Made by a program: the position numbers and the translations under genes
The notes under the pieces: model-generated
Databases searched by the model: none
Seen by the model: the letters and a program-made list of their open reading frames with translations, nothing else
Told to the model about the DNA's origin: nothing
Source of the DNA: an uncultured Alphaproteobacteria bacterium
GTDB lineage: Bacteria > Pseudomonadota > Alphaproteobacteria > Micavibrionales > Micavibrionaceae
Direction: 5' to 3'
NCBI GenBank assembly: GCA_937923625.1
Contig: CALDTV010000015.1
Span: forward strand, 1-64,000
Length of the DNA stretch: 64,000 nt
Shown: positions 56,001 to 64,000 of the stretch, piece after piece
Position numbering within the stretch: position 1 is the first letter of the stretch
Layout: every line of letters begins with the position of its first letter

Positions 56001-56892
56001 TATCTCGGCCACAAAAATGCTAACCCCTAAGAATAATTCATTGCGTAATGTGAAGCTTTATATGGATCGTGATGCCAAGAACGGAGTGAAGCAAATTGAA
56101 TTAGATGCCGATGTTGGCAAAGGTGCAATGTTTGTGCGTTTTAAGCCAGAGGGAAATACAGGCAAGCGAACATTTAAGTTGGAGTCCACCGATGCTGGGG
56201 CGAGCTTAAAAGTTTTTGATGTCACTGATAAAGTTGTTGGAGGGTCAATGACTGTATATGGACAGCCACGCGGCGGTGACACAAAAGGTGATTTGTTTGG
56301 TAAGGCCAAGATTGAAAATTTCCGCGTCCGCAAAGCGCCCTCATTGGCAAAATTATTAAATGCCTTAAGCCTTTCTGGAATGCAGGATTTATTGAATAAT
56401 GATGGTCTTGTTTTTGAAAAATTAGAGTCTGATTTTCAATGGCAATTTAGGGAAGAGAGCGATTTATTAATTGTTGAAAATGGCCGTACATCTGGTGCGT
56501 CTTTGGGACTTACCTTTGAAGGGGTGATTAATAATTCTGCTAAAACGACGGATATTTCGGGCACTATCATTCCGCTTTCTGGGTTGAATAGAACGTTGGG
56601 CGAAATTCCTGTTTTGGGACAGCTTTTAACAGGGGGTAAAGCGCTTATTGCAGCGACCTATAAAATGTCTGGTTCTGCGGGTGATCCAAAAGTTTCCGTC
56701 AATCCATTATCTGTTTTGGCCCCTGGATTCTTACGTCGTTTATTATTTGAAGAATCAATTGAAAGTAAAATGCGTAAAGAAGGCGCGAAGATGGAAGAAG
56801 ATGCAACAGATACGCAATCAAAACCTTCTCTTCCTTCGGCGGTGATTAACAGCACGAAAAAGAATTTCAACTTAAAAGAAAAAACGCAATAA
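53098..56892 (+). CDS. Large AsmA/YhdP-like envelope protein
   Basis: About 1264 residues. The N-terminus is a Lys-rich cytoplasmic tail (~1-60), then one membrane helix (~62-85) and a long periplasmic beta-rich body typical of AsmA/YhdP/TamB-like proteins, thought to bridge the envelope for phospholipid transport. A strongly acidic insert lies at about 203-275. The end holds the YhdP-like segments GDTKGDLFGKAKIENFRVRK, SGTIIPLSGLNRTLGEIPVL and PLSVLAPGFLRRLLFE. TATAAT at 53082-53087 lies after an upstream GTG (53077), so the ATG at 53098 was preferred. There is no clear ribosome-binding site. Confidence 0.82.
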   Translation: MTEDTPEKPSQKPQKDQPPEKSNKKALKTKKPKIKKSKTKKSGAKKTVKKEKVTKPCKASWLMSIFLILGILLMCLMAAFLVRMQKGPIDLTFAKPQIEQALSYSANSSANGASGHYDVLISKAELTWPNILAPILIETHGVQINQKDITALSVDKVSLGLSGLNLLKGKILPSKIIIDGPTFQLKREDGSFNLFWQDENFPEEEIDEEEIKERDIDQDISQDIVQNINQDTKKVTKDESDDSLHEDMDEDVLENALSTLHQEIFDDIFDFGEIEAERFGDAESDEDFDDTALTVTEEDAPPTPKQMRKSAKEFLAHITNPENSEIDALSALRVIELKNAVIMAPNNMTQDYLALMDVSLRKNRQGLKGELRVTLPKENGEAALLKSDILYRRDQQDVTFMAEVVDINPESFAALFPQQKLLQDQNMPLSGMVEAVFNQEFQLKEARSNLSIAAGKLNVPDVYDDLDIKDAVFEAAYSRAQGVLAINRFDAVTAGIPIKLKAQGRIDQEGLHLPLVASIDKVPMNDIENLLPLTEKNTSFSEWLSVKLRDGILSNIIFTADVKIGALKTVEIGSNKGSLKDQIDTPPPREVDFSNSKMTFDFDGLTIKYSDTLTPVTKARGKTIFEKDSLKITGDAGNIKDMIGRNISVILTDLSVAGAGYAKISLDASGPMATVFDYVSDEPLNMAKTLDFDLQAVKGQVDFNLQLSFPTLKDLPKEQVKLVLDGKVNNLVLPKVVQGLPLTGGPYDLAFKDGRISLKGQGQLAGRPIDVSWVDNVDMTGRDFSSRVTAKLTADDELRRIFGIGLEEYLSGPVPIDVTYTDFGKKSTIDVKGVLTPATITIAPFQYKKLPASSANISFKAYMEGETLKEIDNLNLSAPNLLFGRGRLIFKKLSNGETDVARGNIPEFVLGKTNVAADFEVMPNNTLKIIANGAVVDATPFFESNSEGAVQKKTPQPQSGVEQPLQLSISATKMLTPKNNSLRNVKLYMDRDAKNGVKQIELDADVGKGAMFVRFKPEGNTGKRTFKLESTDAGASLKVFDVTDKVVGGSMTVYGQPRGGDTKGDLFGKAKIENFRVRKAPSLAKLLNALSLSGMQDLLNNDGLVFEKLESDFQWQFREESDLLIVENGRTSGASLGLTFEGVINNSAKTTDISGTIIPLSGLNRTLGEIPVLGQLLTGGKALIAATYKMSGSAGDPKVSVNPLSVLAPGFLRRLLFEESIESKMRKEGAKMEEDATDTQSKPSLPSAVINSTKKNFNLKEKTQ

Positions 56893-56943
56893 ACGAGAGA
56901 TTCTTACTCCGCCCAAATCCAAGAAATTTTTTGCAAAATAAGT

Positions 56944-58206
56944 TTATTGAACTTTCACCAACGCATGACGTTTTTTGCCCGAGGAAAGTTTGATGTATCC
57001 TTCATCGGTCAAGTCATTGGCGGTGAGGATAAGGTCAATATCGCTAACGCCTTTATCATTGACCTTTGCGCCGCCGCCTTTGATTAATCGCTTTACTTCA
57101 CCTTTGGACTCACACAGGCCACAGGCGATAAAGAGATCAACAAAACTCATACCTGCTTCAAGATCGGCTTTTACAACATCAATGCTGGGCAGGTCATCGC
57201 CCACGCTGCCCTGTTCGAATACTTTTTGCGCCGTGCCTTCTGCCTCTTTGGCGGCGTCTTCGCCGTGGCACATTTTTGTGGCTTCAAACGCCAAAATTTT
57301 CTTGGCATCGTTAATTTCTTGCCCCTGTAAGGCCTCTAGCTTCAGGATTTCATCCATTGGCAACATGGTAAAGCGGCGCAACAATGTTCCCACCATGGCA
57401 TCATCGGCATTGCGCCAAAATTGATAGTAATCATAGGGGGAAAGCATGTTCGCATTTAACCAAACAGCGCCATCAACCGTTTTACCCATCTTCTTACCAT
57501 CGGGCGTGGTCAAAAGTGGTGCGGTCAGGGCGAAGAGTTTTAGCTGGTGTGATTTATGCCCTAAATCTACGCCATTAATAATGTTGCCCCATTGGTCGCT
57601 TCCGCCCATTTGTAAAATTGTGCCGTAACGACGCCCCAGTTCAACAAAATCGTACCCTTGCATGACCATGTAGTTAAATTCGAGCAATGAAAGCGGGCTT
57701 TGGCGTTCAAGGCGGGTTTTGACACTGTCAAAAGATAACATGCGGTTGACGGTAAAGTGACGCCCATAATCACGCAGGAATGTGAGGTAATGTAGCCCAT
57801 CCAGCCAATCATTATTATTGACCATTTGCGCATCGGTCTCCCCATCGCCATAGGTCAGGAATTGTTTAAAGCAGGTGTCTTGAATTTGGCTGATATTGGT
57901 GTTGATAGTATCATCATCCAATAATTTGCGTTGTTCATCCTTAAACGATGGATCGCCAATTTTTGACGTGCCGCCGCCCATGAGGGTGATGGGTTTATGG
58001 CCGCATTCCTGAAACCAACGCAGCATCATAATGCCCGTTAAATTGCCAACATGCAGGGAGGTCGCAGTGGCGTCAAAACCAATATAGGCGCTTTGGATAC
58101 CTTCCATCAGCTTTGCATCAAGGGCATCAAAATCACTACACTGGTGAATAAAGCCGCGTTCGGTTAAGATATTGAGGAAATCAGATTTGTAATTTTTATT
58201 GCTCAT
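56944..58206 (-). CDS. tyrS: Tyrosyl-tRNA synthetase
   Basis: 420 residues. A class I synthetase with HIGH-like [15 protein letters not shown]-like [12 protein letters not shown], the tyrosine pocket in [20 protein letters not shown] and [12 protein letters not shown], and an S4 domain at the end ([16 protein letters not shown]). A TTG 30 bp upstream would add ten hydrophobic residues and is unlikely. No ribosome-binding site is visible. The start is 10 bp from that of anmK on the other strand. Confidence 0.97.
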   Translation of the reverse strand: MSNKNYKSDFLNILTERGFIHQCSDFDALDAKLMEGIQSAYIGFDATATSLHVGNLTGIMMLRWFQECGHKPITLMGGGTSKIGDPSFKDEQRKLLDDDTINTNISQIQDTCFKQFLTYGDGETDAQMVNNNDWLDGLHYLTFLRDYGRHFTVNRMLSFDSVKTRLERQSPLSLLEFNYMVMQGYDFVELGRRYGTILQMGGSDQWGNIINGVDLGHKSHQLKLFALTAPLLTTPDGKKMGKTVDGAVWLNANMLSPYDYYQFWRNADDAMVGTLLRRFTMLPMDEILKLEALQGQEINDAKKILAFEATKMCHGEDAAKEAEGTAQKVFEQGSVGDDLPSIDVVKADLEAGMSFVDLFIACGLCESKGEVKRLIKGGGAKVNDKGVSDIDLILTANDLTDEGYIKLSSGKKRHALVKVQ

Positions 58207-58216
58207 GGGAAGCAGA

Positions 58217-59320
58217 ATGACAAAAACAGAAAACAAAGTCTATACCGCAATTGGCATGATGTCGGGGACATCGCTGGATGGGATTGATGTTGCCCTTATT
58301 CATACGGATGGCAAGGATTATACATCGTTGCTGGCGTTTAAGACGTTTTTATATGAGGCGGAGGAGCGTGATATTTTAAAATCTGTTCTGGGCTGTCGCC
58401 ATGCCAATGATGAAACAGCGGCGGCAGAGCGGGTTTTGACCGATGCGCATATCCGCGCCATTAAGGATTTTGGCCATAAAGCCGATGTGATCGGCTTTCA
58501 TGGGCAAACATTGGTGCATGACCCCGCGCAACGATTAACGTGGCAAATTGGCGATTCTGCAAGATTAGCGCACGAAACAGGCATCAATGTTGTTGGTGAT
58601 ATGCGCCAAGCCGATATTAAAGCAGGCGGGCAGGGCGCGCCGTTATTGCCGTTGTGCCATCGTGCCTTTGCGATGGATGCCCGTAAGCCCATTGCGATCT
58701 TAAATCTTGGTGGCGTGGGGAATGTGACGTGGTTGGGGCGGGCGCGCACCGATATTCTGGCGTTTGATACGGGGCCTGCCAATGCGTTGATTGATGATTT
58801 GGTAAAGCAAAAAACGGGCAAAAATTATGATAGTGGCGGTACGCTCGCCAGAGCGGGCACAGCGGATAAGGCGATGATTAATGATTGGATGGCGCATGAA
58901 TATTTTCAAAAACCTCCGCCAAAATCGTTAGATCGTGATGAATGGGCGGTGCAACGAGCGTATGATTTACCGCTGGAGGATGCCGTGGCAACTTTGTCAG
59001 AATTCACCGTTCAGGCGGTCAAACGCTCCATGATGCTATTGCCAGAGAAGCCGCGCTCACTTTATGTGGCGGGCGGTGGGCGTCATAATAGTTTTTTAAT
59101 GCTACGCATGAGCCAAGAATTATCCTGTAAGGTAAAACCCGTTGAAACATTGGGATGGAATGGCGATGGCTTAGAGGCGCAAGGTTTTGCTTATTTGGCT
59201 GTGCGTTCACTCAAAGGTTTGGCCTTAACCCTTCCCAGCACGACGGGCATTGCAGAACCATCAACAGGTGGCGTGCTTTATAACGCCTCAGAGAACTCAG
59301 CCTTGCGTCCCGCAAAATAA
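58217..59320 (+). CDS. anmK: Anhydro-N-acetylmuramic acid kinase
   Basis: 367 residues. Recycles cell-wall anhydro-MurNAc to MurNAc-6-P. Signatures are [60 protein letters not shown] and [19 protein letters not shown] lies before the ATG. The last six codons (encoding ALRPAK and the stop) fall within a DNA tract repeated almost exactly at the end of the second EamA gene, and the gene overlaps the convergent EamA gene by 43 bp. Confidence 0.96.
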   Translation: MTKTENKVYTAIGMMSGTSLDGIDVALIHTDGKDYTSLLAFKTFLYEAEERDILKSVLGCRHANDETAAAERVLTDAHIRAIKDFGHKADVIGFHGQTLVHDPAQRLTWQIGDSARLAHETGINVVGDMRQADIKAGGQGAPLLPLCHRAFAMDARKPIAILNLGGVGNVTWLGRARTDILAFDTGPANALIDDLVKQKTGKNYDSGGTLARAGTADKAMINDWMAHEYFQKPPPKSLDRDEWAVQRAYDLPLEDAVATLSEFTVQAVKRSMMLLPEKPRSLYVAGGGRHNSFLMLRMSQELSCKVKPVETLGWNGDGLEAQGFAYLAVRSLKGLALTLPSTTGIAEPSTGGVLYNASENSALRPAK

Positions 59321-60261
59321 AGATAGAGATTACAGGCGATGATAATACCGCCACCGATGAATAAGCCAGTCGTAAGAGTTGATTCACCTGCAAGCCAAAG
59401 TGCGATGACAGCCAGAAGCGGGACAAGATAATTAAGAATGTGAATCGTTGGCTGATTTGTATTGATAATTGAATAAGTATAAAACGCACCACCCATGATA
59501 AGCACAATAAAACCAATATAAAATGAAGCGAGCCAATTGATCGAAGAAATATCGACAAAGTTAGCGTATAAAGGAAAAGTAATTATTAACATGAGCAAAG
59601 CAGAACTGCGGCTGTAAAATTCGCTTAAAATTATGGCGCCTTTGTCATGGTTAAGGTTTCTAAAATCTTCTGCAACACGCCCCTTCGTGATGGCGTTTAA
59701 AGCGCAAGCATAGCCACCAATGAAAGCTATAACGTAGCCAAATAAATTAAGATAATTATGCTCTTCGCTATAATCTTTTTTCAAAAATGCTGAAAAGTTA
59801 ATCTGCTCGTCAGATAAAATAACAATTGCCACACCGATAAGGGCGATGAGGCTCACGATAAATTCATTTAAGCCGACTTGCTTCCATTGTTTCTTTAAAA
59901 TCAACGGGGTCATAATAACTGCGATGATAGGCCAAGATTCATATATAAGAGACACACCCGCCTTATGCGACATTGAAAGCGCAAGAAAAAATAACCCATT
60001 ACAGGCGATATGCGTGATGCCGCTACCTATGACAAAAAGCCAAGTTTGTTTTGATAGTTTTTTATGATTATCTATTAGTTTTTCAAGCTTATTTTTGCGC
60101 GCAAAATAAATAAGGGAAATGATGCTAATGGCAAAAGAAGCAACAATGGTTGTACTTAAAATTAACTCCATGCCGTTCATGGACTTTAAGCCAAAAGTGG
60201 CAGCAAGCGGCAGTGAAGCGTAAATAACTACAGCAAGTAGCATTGAGACAAGAACAGGCAT
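59278..60261 (-). CDS. EamA-family transporter, array copy 1 (most downstream)
   Basis: 327 residues, ten hydrophobic segments in two EamA repeats. It begins MPVLVSMLLAVVIYASLPLA. Repeat 1 holds GVSLIYESWPIIAVIMTPLI; repeat 2 holds PTIHILNYLVPLLAVIALWL and [20 protein letters not shown]. The motif order resembles YddG-like aromatic amino acid exporters, but the similarity is weak and the substrate unknown. It overlaps anmK by 43 bp and starts 10 bp after copy 2. The ribosome-binding site is weaker than in the other copies. Confidence 0.9.
   Translation of the reverse strand: MPVLVSMLLAVVIYASLPLAATFGLKSMNGMELILSTTIVASFAISIISLIYFARKNKLEKLIDNHKKLSKQTWLFVIGSGITHIACNGLFFLALSMSHKAGVSLIYESWPIIAVIMTPLILKKQWKQVGLNEFIVSLIALIGVAIVILSDEQINFSAFLKKDYSEEHNYLNLFGYVIAFIGGYACALNAITKGRVAEDFRNLNHDKGAIILSEFYSRSSALLMLIITFPLYANFVDISSINWLASFYIGFIVLIMGGAFYTYSIINTNQPTIHILNYLVPLLAVIALWLAGESTLTTGLFIGGGIIIACNLYLYFAGRKAEFSEAL
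59304..59364. repeat. Conversion-like tract, copy A (matches 60301-60361)
   Basis: The first 43 bases, beginning TGCGTCCCGCAAAATAAAGA, are identical to 60301-60343, and the next 18 differ at two positions. They encode the last residues of EamA copies 1 and 2, and here also the anmK stop codon. The bodies of the two genes are clearly more diverged. Confidence 0.8.
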
Positions 60262-60271
60262 AGTTTTTTCT

Positions 60272-61258
60272 TTAGTTTGTTACTTTAAGTACGGTTGCTT
60301 TGCGTCCCGCAAAATAAAGATAGAGATTACAGGCGATGATAATGCCACCACCGATGAATAAACCAGCATTCACGGTTGTCTCACCTGCTGCCCATAAAGC
60401 GATGACGGCAAAAAGTGGCACGAAATAATAAAGAATGTGAATGGTCGGTCGGCCGGTGTTGATGAAGGCGTAATTATAAAAAACTGTACCTGCGATCATC
60501 ACTCCAATACCAATAAATAAAACAGGGAAGATTGCTGTAACAGAAAAATCATAGCTGCCTTGATAAAAGAAAAATATCATAAGCAGGAATACAACGCCAA
60601 CAATTCTGCTGTATAGAGCGCTTATTAAGCTAGACCCTAGACTATTTTTTGTGCCACCAAAATATTCTGATACGAGACCGACTAAGACAACATTCATCGC
60701 GCAGGCATAAGCTCCAACAAATGCCGCAATATACCCCATAAGACCTATAAAGTCTTTTTCGACATTATAGTTACTTACAAAAAGGGCGCCCAAATCAATT
60801 TCGTCGTTCGATAAGATTATTATGCCCACTCCAATAAGGCTTACGAGGCTAATTATAACTTCTTTTAATGAGACTGATTTCCATTGTTTTTTGATTATAA
60901 ATGGTGTCGCAATAACGGCGATTAATGGCCAAGATTCATATAATAATGATACTCCCCCTTTGTGGGATAATGTTAATGCCAAGAAAAATAGACCGTTACA
61001 GAGGATGTTAGTCAATCCGCACATCAAAATAATGAAATATTCTTTTGCCCCTAATTTCTTTTGAAATTCGACAAATTCTTTTGTTTTACTTTTTGCAAGA
61101 AGGTAAATGCCAGAAAATAACGCGACAGCAACAGTTGAGACAGCTGTTGTCACAACAATTAGCTCTAAACTCGTCATTGTTTTTAACGCTTCGGTTGCTG
61201 CAAGTGGATACAAACTCCAGATGATTACGGCAAAAGCCATGGAAATAAGAACGGGCAT
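60272..61258 (-). CDS. EamA-family transporter, array copy 2
   Basis: 328 residues with the same plan as copy 1: MPVLISMAFAVIIWSLYPLA, GVSLLYESWPLIAVIATPFI, PTIHILYYFVPLFAVIALWA and [27 protein letters not shown] lies before the ATG. The leader of this gene (around 61264-61305) resembles that of copy 3, showing that spacer and gene were duplicated together. Confidence 0.9.
   Translation of the reverse strand: MPVLISMAFAVIIWSLYPLAATEALKTMTSLELIVVTTAVSTVAVALFSGIYLLAKSKTKEFVEFQKKLGAKEYFIILMCGLTNILCNGLFFLALTLSHKGGVSLLYESWPLIAVIATPFIIKKQWKSVSLKEVIISLVSLIGVGIIILSNDEIDLGALFVSNYNVEKDFIGLMGYIAAFVGAYACAMNVVLVGLVSEYFGGTKNSLGSSLISALYSRIVGVVFLLMIFFFYQGSYDFSVTAIFPVLFIGIGVMIAGTVFYNYAFINTGRPTIHILYYFVPLFAVIALWAAGETTVNAGLFIGGGIIIACNLYLYFAGRKATVLKVTN
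60301..60361. repeat. Conversion-like tract, copy B (matches 59304-59364)
   Basis: Near-identical partner of the tract at the end of copy 1; 43 identical bases followed by 18 with two differences. Confidence 0.8.
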
Positions 61259-61300
61259 AATATTATCCTTTAAATAAATTTTGTGTAACGTATCACATTT

Positions 61301-62278
61301 TTAACGATCTGAAAATTTTGCTTGGCGGCTGGAATAAAAAAGATACAGATTGCAGGCAACAACGATAAACCCGCCAATGAATAGGGTGAAATTTACTTCT
61401 GTTTCGCGCGCAAGCCACAGCCAGATAACTGCAAAAACGGGCACAAAATAATAAAAAATATGGATGGTTGGGCTGGTTGCATTGAGCAAGCTGTATGTGT
61501 ACAAAACGCCGCCCAAAACAAACACAACAAAGCCGATATAAATAGCAGAAGGCCAATAGATATCGGCGAGGATAATGGTTTCTTCAAAGAAAAATAACGC
61601 AAAAATGACCAAGATAACGCTGATGCCGCGGCTAAAAGTTTCACTAATGAAGGTGGCAGCAAAATCATCATTCATTTCTTTGAAATATTCGGCAAAAACG
61701 CCACGGGTAATGACAAGGATGGCTGTTAAGTAAGCCGCAAAAAAGGCTAAGACATAACCACCTAAAGCTTTGTAATCCACGCTCTCAGACAAGCTTTTTT
61801 CATTCAAGTTCAAAGAGATATCTTTGTCAGATAAAATGATTAAAGCGACCCCCATTAAAGCAATAAGGCCAATCAAAAAATCTTTAAAGCTTACTTCTTT
61901 CCATGCTTTTTTCATCATTAATGGTGTCGCAATGACCGCTATAATAGGCCATGATTCATAAAGTAATGATACGCCACTTTTGTTGGCCATTCCCAACGCC
62001 ACAATAAAAAGAGCGTGCGATAAAATACCCGTTAGGCCGCTCATAACAATAGCAAGCCAGCCATTGGTAGGAATATTTCTTAAAATATCACATGTTTGTT
62101 TTATTTTGTTTGAGGCGATTAAATAAAAAGCCGTCACAATAATTGCCCCTGCGCCAGAGACAAAATAAACTATAAAAATAAGTTGAAAGCTCGACATGGA
62201 TTTTAACCCATAAGTCGCGGCGAGCGGGTATAAACTCCAAATAAGAACGGCTAATGACATTGAGGCGAGAACAGGCAT
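61301..62278 (-). CDS. EamA-family transporter, array copy 3
   Basis: 325 residues, ten membrane segments. Landmarks are MPVLASMSLAVLIWSLYPLA, GVSLLYESWPIIAVIATPLM, ITRGVFAEYFKEMNDDF and PTIHIFYYFVPVFAVIWLWL. Copies 3, 4 and 5 share the EYFKxxxDDF(A/G)(A/S)T element absent from copies 1 and 2. SD AGGA is present; the gene lies 50 bp after copy 4. Confidence 0.9.
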   Translation of the reverse strand: MPVLASMSLAVLIWSLYPLAATYGLKSMSSFQLIFIVYFVSGAGAIIVTAFYLIASNKIKQTCDILRNIPTNGWLAIVMSGLTGILSHALFIVALGMANKSGVSLLYESWPIIAVIATPLMMKKAWKEVSFKDFLIGLIALMGVALIILSDKDISLNLNEKSLSESVDYKALGGYVLAFFAAYLTAILVITRGVFAEYFKEMNDDFAATFISETFSRGISVILVIFALFFFEETIILADIYWPSAIYIGFVVFVLGGVLYTYSLLNATSPTIHIFYYFVPVFAVIWLWLARETEVNFTLFIGGFIVVACNLYLFYSSRQAKFSDR

Positions 62279-62328
62279 GAAATATCCTTTAAATAAATTT
62301 CATAAAGAATATCATACTTTTAACAATC

Positions 62329-63300
62329 CTATGGATTTGTTTTCCGTCCGTTATAAATAAGATAGGCGTTGCAAAATATGACGATTAAGCCACCGATAAA
62401 TAAGCCCATATTTAATTGCGTTTGGCCAGCAAGCCATAACCAAATAACGGCAATAACAGGCACCATATAATTTAAGGTATGGATTGTTGGGCTGTTAGAT
62501 TTTAAAAGTGATAGCGTGTAAAGCGCACTACCAATGGTGAAGACACCAACACCAATAAAGATGGCGGGTAATAATTGAATATCACCCGTGGTAATATCAG
62601 GTTGAATGATAATGAGCCCTAAGATAATGACGGCAAAACATATCAGGCGGCTGATCATTTCGCTAATCAGCGTGCTACCAAAATCATCCTTCAAATCTTT
62701 GAAATATTCCGAATAAGCGCCCTTTGTAACAACAACGATGGCGCATAAGTAAGCACCCGCAAAGGCCAGAATATATCCCCCCAATGTGGAATAATCTATT
62801 TTGTTGCTGTTCGAATTTTCGGGCGTCATATCAATATGAATGGAATCATCGGACAAGATAATAATCGCAACACCAATAAGGGCGACGAGGCTTATCATAA
62901 ATTCTTTTAAGCTGACGTCGCTCCATGTTTTTTTCATTAAAAACGGGGTCGCAATAATGGCAATGACGGGCCACGATTCAAACAAAAGCGATACGCCCCC
63001 TTTGTTCGCAAGGGTTAAGGCAATAATAAAAAAGCCGTGACACAAAACCCCCGCAATACCAGAAACAAGAATAAGCAAATATGCATTGGTATTTAATGTT
63101 TTTTGAATAGCGATGGATTGCTTAATTAATCCCTTCTTCCACAAGTAAGCAATGGCCAATATAGGCGCCCCCACACCCGCAAAGAAGTAAACCAATATAA
63201 TCATTTGCGCGGTGCTCATCGTTTCTAAACCGATTGTGGCGGCAAGTGGGTATAAACTCCAAATAAGAACAGCCAGTGACATTGACGCAAGAACGGGCAT
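62329..63300 (-). CDS. EamA-family transporter, array copy 4
   Basis: 323 residues with the first 20 residues identical to copy 3 (MPVLASMSLAVLIWSLYPLA). Repeat landmarks are GVSLLFESWPVIAIIATPFL and PTIHTLNYMVPVIAVIWLWL, ending YNGRKTNP. SD GAAGGA precedes the ATG. It is 36 bp after copy 5. Confidence 0.9.
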   Translation of the reverse strand: MPVLASMSLAVLIWSLYPLAATIGLETMSTAQMIILVYFFAGVGAPILAIAYLWKKGLIKQSIAIQKTLNTNAYLLILVSGIAGVLCHGFFIIALTLANKGGVSLLFESWPVIAIIATPFLMKKTWSDVSLKEFMISLVALIGVAIIILSDDSIHIDMTPENSNSNKIDYSTLGGYILAFAGAYLCAIVVVTKGAYSEYFKDLKDDFGSTLISEMISRLICFAVIILGLIIIQPDITTGDIQLLPAIFIGVGVFTIGSALYTLSLLKSNSPTIHTLNYMVPVIAVIWLWLAGQTQLNMGLFIGGLIVIFCNAYLIYNGRKTNP

Positions 63301-63336
63301 AATTTTTCCTTCTTTTAAAAAAAGTATGTTTAGGCG

Positions 63337-64000
63337 TTATAATTTTTTTTGTGGTGCTTCAACTTTTTGGCTGGTGTAAAAAAGATACACATTGCAGGCC
63401 AGCACAATTGCGCCGCCAATAAATAAACCAGCATTTATTTCTGCTTCGCGCATCACCCATAACCAGACAACCGCAAAGACGGGCACAAAATAATACAAGA
63501 TATGCACCGTAGGACTTTTGGCATTTAAAAGACTGTAAGTGTAAAGCGCGCCGCCGACAACAAACACGATAAAGCCAATGAAAAATGTGGAAAACCAGTT
63601 AATATCAATAAAACTGACGTTGTGGCTAAAAAAACTTAAACCCGCTACCATGAAAACAAGGCTTAACATACGGCTGATGGCTTCACTGATAAAAGTAGAA
63701 CCAAAATCATCGTTCATTTCTTTAAAATATTCCGAAAACACACCTTTTGTAACCACGTGGATCGCGCATAAATACGCCCCTGCAAATGCAAGAATATAGC
63801 CGCCTAAGCTATAATAATCTGTTTCTTTGACGGTGTGGTCTTCAAGGCCTAAAGAGACAGCTTTATCTGATAAAATAATGATCGCAACCCCCATTAACGC
63901 TACAAGGCTGACCATGAATTCACGTAAATTAACCTCTTTCCATTGACGTTTCATCATAAAGGGCGTGGCGACCACGGCAATGATGGGCCATGATTCATAA
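63337..64000 (-). CDS. EamA-family transporter, array copy 5 (N-terminus outside window)
   Basis: The frame remains open to the window edge; at least 221 residues are visible. The first visible residues YESWPIIAVVATPFMMKRQW correspond to repeat 1 of the other copies, so about 100 residues are missing. The C-terminal part has PTVHILYYFVPVFAVVWLWV and LACNVYLFYTSQK. It is closest to copy 3 in motif details. More copies may follow beyond 64000. Confidence 0.9.
   Translation of the reverse strand, partial: YESWPIIAVVATPFMMKRQWKEVNLREFMVSLVALMGVAIIILSDKAVSLGLEDHTVKETDYYSLGGYILAFAGAYLCAIHVVTKGVFSEYFKEMNDDFGSTFISEAISRMLSLVFMVAGLSFFSHNVSFIDINWFSTFFIGFIVFVVGGALYTYSLLNAKSPTVHILYYFVPVFAVVWLWVMREAEINAGLFIGGAIVLACNVYLFYTSQKVEAPQKKL

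Noticed and set aside
59278-64000. Assigning the EamA array as YddG-type aromatic amino acid exporters
   Set aside because: Only the order of a few motifs agrees; sequence similarity by eye is too weak to name a substrate.

Overview
The window is a 64 kb piece of an alphaproteobacterial chromosome of moderate to low GC content. The assignment rests on several family signatures. RNase E has an insert-bearing S1 domain and a C-terminal GWW motif. The isocitrate dehydrogenase is the eukaryote-like NADP type, the heme A synthase is the COX15/CtaA type, and there is a DUF2794-like protein. An AmiC-type amidase is divergent from rne, and a DUF2065-like gene lies with hflK, hflC and an HtrA protease. 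I cannot place the organism below class. No rRNA, tRNA, CRISPR array, phage or insertion sequence was seen. All coordinates and pairings were worked out by eye.

Layout. Positions 1-10730 hold the end of tuf and an S10-spc ribosomal protein cluster (rpsJ to rplO). It stops after rplO at a strong terminator, without the usual secY-adk-rpsM-rpsK-rpoA-rplQ continuation. Positions 10671-20500 carry a GNAT acetyltransferase, an MscS channel, an asparaginase-like protein lacking its catalytic residues, the conserved yfgM-bamB-der block, a DUF2794-like gene, icd with an L,D-transpeptidase, and a small lipoprotein. Positions 20500-25420 hold an amidase and rne, which are divergent, followed by a likely free-standing small RNA. 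Positions 25419-34530 are mixed metabolism: a glycosyltransferase, ctaA, a ferredoxin-NADP reductase, a ferredoxin, two EamA transporters and several uncharacterised proteins.

Positions 34600-40000 are the branched-chain amino acid locus ilvB-ilvN ... ilvC. It is preceded by a complete transcription attenuator with a Val/Leu-rich leader peptide, and interrupted by a decayed outer-membrane protein gene and a hydrolase. Positions 40000-49060 hold miaA, an HtrA protease with hflC/hflK (membrane protein quality control), the Fe-S carrier Mrp, and folA/thyA. Positions 49060-52970 contain a secreted small protein, a [2Fe-2S] ferredoxin, a cysteine desulfurase and a pseudo-hydrolase among dispersed palindromic repeats. 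Positions 53098-59320 hold a large AsmA-like protein, tyrS and anmK. From 59278 to the window edge there are five tandem EamA-family transporter paralogues.

The most interesting signals are: the ilv attenuator, whose leader peptide looks leaderless; a set of genes whose promoters place the transcription start on the A of ATG with no Shine-Dalgarno sequence; the putative ~220-nt RNA after rne; the lysine/alanine tails shared by L22, S17 and RNase E; the terminator built into the first codons of the acetyltransferase gene; the asparaginase pseudoenzyme; and the EamA array with a gene-conversion-like tract that reaches into the anmK stop codon.
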